From: a bacterium
Lineage (GTDB): Bacteria; Verrucomicrobiota; Kiritimatiellia; UBA8416
Direction: 5' to 3'
Assembly: GCA_020048935.1 (NCBI GenBank)
Contig: JAIFLS010000120.1
Span: 1 to 21,525 of the forward strand
Length of the DNA: 21,525 bases
Each line of letters begins with the position of its first letter. Position 1 is the first letter of the stretch. The notes under the pieces are model-generated. The model ran no database searches and was not told the DNA's origin. It was given only the letters and a program-made list of their open reading frames with translations. Position numbers and translations under genes: made by a program. This document shows, one piece after another, positions 6,756 to 12,183 of this stretch.

Positions 6756-8276
6756 CTATATGGGCACACTCACTATTGCTTTTGTTCCCTTGCCCGGCTC
6801 TGACTGGAGAACCAAGCTGCCATTGATTGCCTTGAGCCGCTCGCGCGTGCTGAACAGGCCAAAGCCCCCCTCCGTATTGCGTTGAGACTCCAGCGCCACA
6901 TCGAACCCGGATCCATGATCCTCAACGGTCACGCATACGGAGTCCCGCTGCTGGGATACTGTCACGACGCATTCGTCGGCTCCCGAGTGTTTTGCCGCAT
7001 TTACGAGCAGTTCACGTGCAGCCCGGAAGACATGAGTGAGGGTCTTCTCATCAAGACAAACCGGATCCTCGCATTTATTGAAAGTAACGTTGAGGCCATG
7101 CATCGGCAGCATGTGCCCCGCCAGATCCTCCAGCCCGGCCTGGAGTCCGTTCGTATAGAGACTCGGAGGACTAAGCTGAAACACAAGAGAACGCGTTTGC
7201 TGGAGCGCTTCCGTTATAATCTCGTTCGCTCGCTCAAGGCGGCGAGACCGACCAGCGTCGTCCTGACCTCGGGCACAAAGACTGATTTGTATTCGAGCTG
7301 CGACCAAAAGCTGCGCAACCGAATCGTGAAGATCCTGGGCCAGCTTGCAGCGCTCCCTCTCCTCAGTAACCTGGAGCTGCGAATCCATCTTATGGAGCGC
7401 CTCCTGGTAGTGTAGCAATTCATTTTCGAATTCCTTCTGCCGCGATATATCAACAACAATCGATCGGACCCCGGTAACCACTCCGTCTTGGTACATGGGG
7501 GTCGAAAACGTGAGGATTGGAAAGGTCACGCCAGACTGATGCTGACCGATGAACTCGACGCCGCTTGCAGGCTCCCCGTCCAGGACACGCATTAAAGTCG
7601 ACGCGACCCGCGCCGCGTCCTCTGGCGAAACGCCCTGCGGTAGGTAGAACCCTTTTCGCAGCATCTCCTCTGTGATACCAAACCGTTCCATCCCGGACCG
7701 GTTCAGAAACAGGACACGACCTTCCCTGTCAGCTTCGAACACCGTTTCGGGTAACAGTTCAGCCAGGCTTCGGAAACGAGCCTCACTGACGCGTAGCTTG
7801 TCATCCAAGGCTTTCGATGCACATACGAGTTTGTGGTGAGTCACCGCTATTTGAATCGGGGTGATGAGATCCTCAATGCGTTCCAACGGTTTCCGAATAT
7901 AGTCCTGAGCTCCAAGGCGCAACGCATCGATAGCCGAAGCAATGCTGTCGTGACCAGTGAGAAGAATGACGGGGAAGGACTCCTCTTTTGCCCGAATTGC
8001 GCGCAAGACATCCACGCCGGTCATATCTCCGAGGAGTACATCGGTTACCACCACATCGAAAACCGCGGAATCGAAGGACTCAATGCCCTGTTGTCCGGTT
8101 GTAACATGCACAACACGGACGTCATGCCATTCCAATATGCGCTTCAGCGTCTGACCGGCGTCCCTGTCATCCTCGACAAGCAGCACATCAATCGCATCTG
8201 CAGAAAAGTTTGGCGGCCTCAAATCCTTATCCGTCGATGCCACGGGAGGTGGCGTTGCCAACATCTTCTCGCTCAT
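6756..8276 (-). CDS. Soluble hybrid sensor: REC-PAS-HisKA_3-HATPase histidine kinase
   Basis: Counted from the chosen ATG (506 residues): receiver domain about 30-150 with phospho-acceptor D79 (VVVTDVLLGDMTG) and K129; PAS domain about 165-285 (FRSLAELLPETVFEADREGRV, ending in VVDISRQKE); HisKA_3 dimerisation domain with H317 in LAQDLHDSVAQ; ATPase domain with N-box N426 (RELLVNAAKHSG), DHGSGFD and GGFGLFSTRERL. This is the NarX/DegS-type kinase class that pairs with NarL-type regulators, matching the gene 33 bp downstream. There is no transmembrane segment, so sensing is probably cytoplasmic, and the N-terminal receiver suggests input from another kinase. The start is uncertain. The frame stays open to a GTG at 8345 and beyond, but those 23 extra residues are Gly/Pro-rich and none of the starts has a good Shine-Dalgarno. 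Confidence 0.92.
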   Translation of the reverse strand: MSEKMLATPPPVASTDKDLRPPNFSADAIDVLLVEDDRDAGQTLKRILEWHDVRVVHVTTGQQGIESFDSAVFDVVVTDVLLGDMTGVDVLRAIRAKEESFPVILLTGHDSIASAIDALRLGAQDYIRKPLERIEDLITPIQIAVTHHKLVCASKALDDKLRVSEARFRSLAELLPETVFEADREGRVLFLNRSGMERFGITEEMLRKGFYLPQGVSPEDAARVASTLMRVLDGEPASGVEFIGQHQSGVTFPILTFSTPMYQDGVVTGVRSIVVDISRQKEFENELLHYQEALHKMDSQLQVTEERERCKLAQDLHDSVAQLLVAARIQISLCARGQDDAGRSRRLERANEIITEALQQTRSLVFQLSPPSLYTNGLQAGLEDLAGHMLPMHGLNVTFNKCEDPVCLDEKTLTHVFRAARELLVNAAKHSGADECVVTVSQQRDSVCVTVEDHGSGFDVALESQRNTEGGFGLFSTRERLKAINGSLVLQSEPGKGTKAIVSVPI

Positions 8277-8413
8277 GGAGACCATAGTCGGCAAGAAGCC
8301 GCCCCCGCCGCGGAACGTGACACCCCCTGCTGGCGGCGGCAGCACCTGCTCAAAGGCGAAACACGAAGACGCCGTATCCGGATACCGGTGCTGGATATGG
8401 TGGTTTGAGGGAC

Positions 8414-8429
8414 ACTCGCGGAGGCGAGT
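8414..8429. repeat. Short stem-loop ACTCGC-GGAG-GCGAGT
   Basis: A perfect 6-bp stem with a tetraloop, 11 bp from the first copy of the CATCGAAGGGGT hairpin family. It may be part of the same repetitive block upstream of the kinase gene. Confidence 0.4.
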
Positions 8430-8439
8430 CTGGCTTCAC

Positions 8440-8488
8440 CATTGCCCCATCGAAGGGGTGAGCGTTTCGCTCACCCCTTTGCGATGCG
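8440..8488. repeat. Hairpin repeat, copy 1 (CATCGAAGGGGT family)
   Basis: Arms CATCG-AAGGGGTGAGCG and CGCTCACCCCTTTGCGATG pair across a TTT loop with one bulged base, giving a stem of about 17 bp. The flank CATTGCCCC and the end GCGATGCG match copy 2 at 8625-8671. It is non-coding, like a REP/BIME-type unit. No U-tract follows on either strand, so it is not a typical terminator. Confidence 0.7.
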
Positions 8489-8575
8489 AATGCAAAATCG
8501 CCTAGCGACTGGCGCCCCCAGAACTCAGGCAGATTTCCGGAAGTAGGTACAACACCCTGCATTTCAAAGGCTTGC

Positions 8576-8597
8576 GGCGTTACCGTGCGGGTACGCC
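8576..8597. repeat. Stem-loop GGCGT(t)ACC...GGTACGCC
   Basis: An 8-bp stem with one bulged T and a 5-nt loop, between the two CATCGAAGGGGT hairpins. No other function is visible. Confidence 0.4.
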
Positions 8598-8624
8598 GAT
8601 TTCCGGGATGATTTTCGTGAGTTG

Positions 8625-8671
8625 CATTCCCCCATCGAAGGGGTCGGTGAAACGCAGACCCCTTCGATGCG
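8625..8671. repeat. Hairpin repeat, copy 2 (CATCGAAGGGGT family)
   Basis: A perfect 13-bp stem, CATCGAAGGGGTC / GACCCCTTCGATG (8633-8645 with 8657-8669), around an 11-nt loop. The outer sequence (CATTCCCCC...GATGCG) matches copy 1, in the same orientation 185 bp away. The loops differ while the arms are conserved, which points to a structured repeat family. Confidence 0.7.
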
Positions 8672-8868
8672 CCGCCCTTGTTTGTTTCGTGCCGACGTCC
8701 CCGAGTGCACGCGTTACGTCACTGGGCAGAACCCACACCCGTGTTATTATTTTTAGCTTGTCGTCTGGTGCCTACACACGGACAGTAGATCCGCAAAGCA
8801 CTGGACTCTGGCGCATGGGATTGGTTTACGACCGCAACGGCTACACGGGCGTCAGCCAACTGCACTGG

Positions 8869-8898
8869 CTGCCGGAATCCGTTATTCGGTTCCGGCAG
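8869..8898. repeat. Long imperfect inverted repeat CTGCCGGAA...TTCCGGCAG
   Basis: Arms CTGCCGGAA(t)CCG and CGGTTCCGGCAG enclose a TTATT loop, giving a 12-bp stem with a single bulge. On the plus strand GGTTTTCG follows. That T-run is too short for a confident intrinsic terminator, and no plus-strand gene needs one. Confidence 0.5.
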
Positions 8899-9075
8899 GT
8901 TTTCGACTGGGTATCGGCAACACGGAATTAACGGGAAGTAGAATCTTATACGGCCTGCAACGCGCCTAACGGGTGCCGAAATGGAGGGCGGGGCTATGGG
9001 CGGGGGTGGTTACGGCAGTCTGGTACACGTGGCGGCGGCGGGGAAATTCCCGATAGAGCGATGCGAATCAGGAAA

Positions 9076-9098
9076 TGTGTGTGTAGTTGTGTGTGTAG
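9076..9098. repeat. Tandem 11-bp direct repeat TGTGTGTGTAG x2
   Basis: Two identical TGTGTGTGTAG units (9076-9086 and 9088-9098) are separated by one T, giving a 12-bp period. They lie about 105 bp past the 3' end of tRNA-Pro. They could be recombinase arm-type sites or a simple slippage product. No integrase gene is in the window. Confidence 0.5.
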
Positions 9099-9165
9099 AA
9101 TCGCTCAGGATTTCACACGTTTTCAGGCGATTACAAAAACAGCAGGATTCATTAGGATTCGCCGG

Positions 9166-9188
9166 AAAGCCTTATAAACAAGGACTTT
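9166..9188 (-). terminator. Weak stem-loop downstream of tRNA-Pro
   Basis: AAAGCCTT and AAGGaCTTT pair around an ATAAAC loop with one bulge, beginning 15 nt after the encoded CCA. The position suits a tRNA transcript end, but no real U-tract follows on the minus strand. A TTTT directly after the CCA could serve instead. Confidence 0.25.
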
Positions 9189-9202
9189 ATTGCTAGGAAA
9201 AG

Positions 9203-9279
9203 TGGTCGGGGCGGCGAGATTCGAACTCGCGGCCTTTTGAACCCCATTCAAACGCGCTACCAGGCTGCGCTACGCCCCG
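9203..9279 (-). tRNA. tRNA-Pro (anticodon GGG)
   Basis: The minus strand folds into a full cloverleaf: acceptor CGGGGCG/CGCCCCG; D arm GCGC-AGCCTGGTA-GCGC; anticodon stem TTTGA/TCAAA with loop ATGGGGT (anticodon GGG); T arm GCGAG-TTCGAAT-CTCGC; discriminator A. CCA is encoded at 9203-9205. The acceptor and D arm are typical of bacterial tRNA-Pro. An A at position 32, where a pyrimidine is usual, is mildly odd. It reads CCC/CCU codons. Its 3' end points towards the accessory half of the window. Confidence 0.97.
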
Positions 9280-9304
9280 ACTTAATAATCCAACTGGTCC
9301 GGGA

Positions 9305-9333
9305 ACGCTATCACGCTGCCATAGCCGCGTCAA
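9305..9333 (-). promoter_or_regulatory. Candidate promoter for tRNA-Pro
   Basis: On the minus strand TTGACG (9328-9333) and TAGCGT (9305-9310) are separated by 17 bp, about 25 nt upstream of the tRNA 5' end. The -35 is good (5 of 6) and the -10 is weak (3 of 6). The tRNA could instead be read through from gspG. Confidence 0.3.
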
Positions 9334-9360
9334 GCCGTGATTCGGCAAAAGCGACTTTTT

Positions 9361-9798
9361 CTACAGCGTGACAGTCGAGATGTCGGCGGCCTTGCCATCG
9401 CCGCCGGGCTGCCCGTCCGCCCCGTAGGAGAGGACCTCGTAGGTTTCCCCGCCAGTACCGGGGATGAGGTAGACGTAGGGGTTACCCCAGGGATCGAGAG
9501 GCAACTGTCGCCGCTCGAGGTATCCGCCCGATGGGAACTTGCGAGGCTGAGGGTCGAGTGTGGATGGAACAACGAGAGCCTGGAGTCCCTGCCGCTGGGT
9601 CGGATAGGCCCCGTTGTCCATCTGGTAGGACTTGAGCGCCAAACCGAAGCCCTTCAACTGCGCCACGGCAGCCGCATGACGCGCCTCGTGCGGTTTGTCC
9701 GCCAGGTTGACGCCAACCACCGTCCCCAGGATCGTGATAATGAGGATAACCACCAGCAGCTCGATCAACGTGAACCCGCCATTCCGTTTCATTTGCAT
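9361..9798 (-). CDS. gspG: Type II secretion major pseudopilin GspG
   Basis: A 145-residue prepilin-like protein. The N-terminus MQMKRNGG^FTLIELLVV has the prepilin-peptidase site (cut after G8, E13 at +5 of the mature protein) and the hydrophobic helix that packs the pseudopilus. The globular part has the GspG signatures: QMDNGAYPTQRQGLQAL, PLDPWGNPYVY, and a calcium-loop-like C-terminus with YGADGQPGGDGKAADI. Length matches the family. Start: AAAGGAG lies 7 nt before the ATG at 9798. A TTG at 9804 in the same frame sits against the Shine-Dalgarno and is unlikely. The gene begins 12 bp after the polymerase stop, with its ribosome site in that gap, so it is probably cotranscribed. No other gsp gene is in the window, so the rest of the secretion system must be elsewhere. 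Other pseudopilin-like roles are possible but less likely. Confidence 0.92.
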   Translation of the reverse strand: MQMKRNGGFTLIELLVVILIITILGTVVGVNLADKPHEARHAAAVAQLKGFGLALKSYQMDNGAYPTQRQGLQALVVPSTLDPQPRKFPSGGYLERRQLPLDPWGNPYVYLIPGTGGETYEVLSYGADGQPGGDGKAADISTVTL

Positions 9799-9810
9799 CG
9801 TCAAACTCCT

Positions 9811-12042
9811 TTAAAACAACTCGCCTTGCCGTGTGTCCTGTTTCGGACCGCCAAGCTTCTCGTAGAGCGCATCCAGCCGTGACTGGTAGAACGCGACGTT
9901 CTCATCCCGGTTCCGCGGGTCCCAGTCGGACACCAGCTTGCTGTTCTCATGGACGGCCACGTTCTTGCGGGTGCCGGTGATATAGAAGGCGACCTGGTCT
10001 CCCGCCTTGTACTCCCGGCCCGCTGCCAGAGCCAGTTCGTAGGGCGCGCGCCTGGCACCACCCTCCTCGATCTTGCGTCTGTAGGTCGCCAACGAATCGG
10101 AAAGTGTTTCCATGCGGGCAAGTGACTCGACCGGCAATTTACGCCGCGAGATGGCATCGTCAAACTTGGTTTTCAAGGCAGGCAGTTCGTTATCGCGTCC
10201 TTCCAGGCGCAGGCGGATGAACTGCCGCATGAAATCCCGCTGGTACACTTCCAGTCCGCGCGACTTGAGCGCAGCGCCCTTGATGATCATCTCGCCGTCC
10301 TGCTGTAGCAGGGCGTAGTTTTTCATCTTGTAGCTGAACATGGCGGCATACTCGCCGTCGAACTCGATCTCGATGCCCTCGGGCAGGGATTCGGCAAAGC
10401 GGCGGCGGAAGTCCGACTGCCTGCCTGCATCCGCGCCATCCGATGGCGGCACGTAATAGATGCCATCGGTATCGATCTCCACTGGCTTTGCCCCGTTATC
10501 CTCCAGCCACATCACCATCCGCGTCAGCAGTTCGCGCCCTTCACGGGTGATGCGGTCGGCGACGTCGAAATCGTTGAACCGTGCCTGCGAAAAACCCAGA
10601 TAGCCATAGAACGAGTTGATCAGGATCTTGAACGTGGTCTGCAGGGCATCCAGCTCCAGCCGTTCATTCTCGCCGGAAGCCTGGCGCATGGCGCTCTTGG
10701 CGTTGAGGCGGAACGTGCGGAGTGTCTCCAGCAGCTTGAGGAAGACATGCACCGCGTCAGTTGCCGGACCCAGCTTGTGGTTCAGCATCAGCGAGGGGTA
10801 CAACGAGCGGATATCGCAGTGGTGGACATTGCGCAGTACGCCCTCGGCAAAGAGGTCGGTATAGCCGCCGGAGAACGGGCGGCCAACCTGAGGCAATGGC
10901 AGCGCCCTGCCCAGCCGCAGGTATTCCCGCAGCATCAGCGCATCGATCTTGACCGCGTTGCCGCGCAGGGAGACGTTCTGGTAGGTGAACGGCAGCATCT
11001 GCGCCTGCGCGAAAATACTGCGCGAGAGCAGCGACGCGACGCTGCGCGTCTCGGTGACATCATCGCGGACATAATCCATCAGGCGTGCCGGATCCCTGGC
11101 AAACACCTCGCTGATATCGCCGCCAGCAACATAGGTGCGCTCGGGGGCGGCCACCCCGAAATGCACGGCAACGGACTTGAGGCCGAAACTGTCCAGATCC
11201 CGGTGCGAGACGTCGTAGGCCTGCGCCAGGAACATCGTGTCGATCACGTGCCGTCCGAATATATCAAAACGCGTATAGGGCACGGTGCGCTCGCCGGCAC
11301 TGAACTGGCTTGGACGCTGCTCCGGCACGCTGCCATCGCGTCCCAACGCCAGCTTCACGCCGCAGCGGGCCGCACGCGCGGCGATGTAGGGCAGATCGAA
11401 ATTGAAAAGATTATGCCCCTCGATCACATCCGGATCGCGCTCCCGCACCCGGTCGACAAACCGTTCGAGGAGCGTCTTCTCATCGAGTTTTGAACCGTCC
11501 AGCACCTCCACCCAGCCGCTCTGGTCGGCCAGGGCAATGGCCACGATGCGGTCACCCTCGCGCTCGGAACTGCAGAAGTCGTAGCCGCGGGTGGTCACGC
11601 ACTCAATATCCACCTGCATGCGCCGGACCTGGTCGAAGGTCATCCCCTTGAACAAGGTACACCCGCTCTGGAGCATGTACTGCTGCACGCGGTCGGACAC
11701 GATCAGGTACGGTGCGCCCGGTGCACCAGCCGATTCCCCGGATTCCGCCTTGAGCCAGCGCCGTGCCTCCTGCCATCCGGCACCATCGTGGAACGTGAGC
11801 AGCGTATTGATCGGGGAATCGCCCTCCAACTTCTTGCGGTCGGCCGCAACCGGGCAGGAATCCCCCAAAGCCGCCTTCATCAGCGCAAACGGACGGAAGG
11901 GTATCTCCTGCCTCTGCAGCATTCCGTCTGCCTCACGTCGATAAACGAGGATCGCGTCGCCCTTTTCCTCGACCGCGACGATACCCAGGGTTGCCGACGC
12001 ACCGAATAGCAGCGGATCATTATTCAATAACGGCTTTTTCAC
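9811..12042 (-). CDS. polB: Family-B DNA polymerase (Pol II-like)
   Basis: A 743-residue protein, close to the 783 of E. coli Pol II. The 3'-5' exonuclease motifs are intact: Exo I D145-I-E147, Exo II in EGHNLFNFDLPY (D216), Exo III Y324-V-R-D-D328. The polymerase motifs follow: motif A D410-IRSLYPS, motif B K472-ILINSFYG, motif C D524-T-D526 followed by G where S is usual, and KMKNY in the thumb-proximal region. The C-terminus ends QGELF, resembling the beta-clamp peptide with which E. coli Pol II ends. The likely role is accessory or translesion DNA synthesis with proofreading. Start: GTG at 12042 with GGAG 5 nt upstream. The frame continues to 12129, but those residues run through a hairpin repeat and are not conserved-looking. 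It lies 141 bp after lptD and 12 bp before gspG. No SOS box was recognised. Confidence 0.93.
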   Translation of the reverse strand: MKKPLLNNDPLLFGASATLGIVAVEEKGDAILVYRREADGMLQRQEIPFRPFALMKAALGDSCPVAADRKKLEGDSPINTLLTFHDGAGWQEARRWLKAESGESAGAPGAPYLIVSDRVQQYMLQSGCTLFKGMTFDQVRRMQVDIECVTTRGYDFCSSEREGDRIVAIALADQSGWVEVLDGSKLDEKTLLERFVDRVRERDPDVIEGHNLFNFDLPYIAARAARCGVKLALGRDGSVPEQRPSQFSAGERTVPYTRFDIFGRHVIDTMFLAQAYDVSHRDLDSFGLKSVAVHFGVAAPERTYVAGGDISEVFARDPARLMDYVRDDVTETRSVASLLSRSIFAQAQMLPFTYQNVSLRGNAVKIDALMLREYLRLGRALPLPQVGRPFSGGYTDLFAEGVLRNVHHCDIRSLYPSLMLNHKLGPATDAVHVFLKLLETLRTFRLNAKSAMRQASGENERLELDALQTTFKILINSFYGYLGFSQARFNDFDVADRITREGRELLTRMVMWLEDNGAKPVEIDTDGIYYVPPSDGADAGRQSDFRRRFAESLPEGIEIEFDGEYAAMFSYKMKNYALLQQDGEMIIKGAALKSRGLEVYQRDFMRQFIRLRLEGRDNELPALKTKFDDAISRRKLPVESLARMETLSDSLATYRRKIEEGGARRAPYELALAAGREYKAGDQVAFYITGTRKNVAVHENSKLVSDWDPRNRDENVAFYQSRLDALYEKLGGPKQDTRQGELF

Positions 12043-12072
12043 AAATACTCCAAACCGGTAACTGCATGCCGC

Positions 12073-12093
12073 CCACCGGCTTTGCGCCGGTGG
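12073..12093. repeat. Perfect hairpin CCACCGGC-TTTGC-GCCGGTGG
   Basis: An 8-bp perfect stem between lptD and polB, 31 bp upstream of the polB start. It shares its arm with the hairpin at 12143-12163. In the transcript it would lie just before the polB ribosome site. There is no U-tract, so it is better read as a repeat or an RNA structure than as a terminator. Confidence 0.55.
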
Positions 12094-12142
12094 AGGCAAA
12101 CGTTGTGGGAGGCCTGCAGCCACCCCCACTCAACTTCCTTCA

Positions 12143-12163
12143 CCACCGGCAAAAGGCTGGTGG
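12143..12163. repeat. Hairpin CCACCGGC-AAAAG-GCTGGTGG, related to 12073-12093
   Basis: The same CCACCGGC arm pairs with GCTGGTGG (one G-T wobble position) around AAAAG, 20 bp past the lptD stop. Read on the minus strand the loop gives CTTTT inside the hairpin rather than after it, so intrinsic termination is not supported. Confidence 0.45.
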
Positions 12164-12183
12164 GATCGAGGCCATTCAATATC

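Larger units (their letters stand above)
8277..9202. other. Long gene-poor region with multiple stem-loops
   Basis: About 930 bp between the kinase start and the tRNA 3' end with no convincing gene. It holds at least six inverted repeats or stem-loops, two of them copies of one family, plus a short tandem repeat near the tRNA. These are listed separately. The promoter of the kinase operon must lie here or further upstream, but I could not identify it. A plus-strand open frame at 8572-8931 has GC-rich third positions towards its end but no recognisable domain or ribosome site. Confidence 0.6.

Noticed and set aside
8572..8931. Plus-strand open frame of 119 codons in the gene-poor region
   Set aside because: It starts in one stem-loop, crosses another, has no ribosome site and no recognisable domain. 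The last 60 codons look coding-like, so a gene remnant is possible but unsupported.
8964..8970. Integron attC-like core GCCTAAC
   Set aside because: No matching GTTRRRY core or stem-forming partner was found within a plausible distance.
10747..11493. Plus-strand open frame of 248 codons
   Set aside because: It is antisense to the polymerase exonuclease and palm motifs; long antisense frames are common opposite GC-rich genes. The same applies to 18226-19062 opposite mrdA and 19753-20481 opposite mreC.
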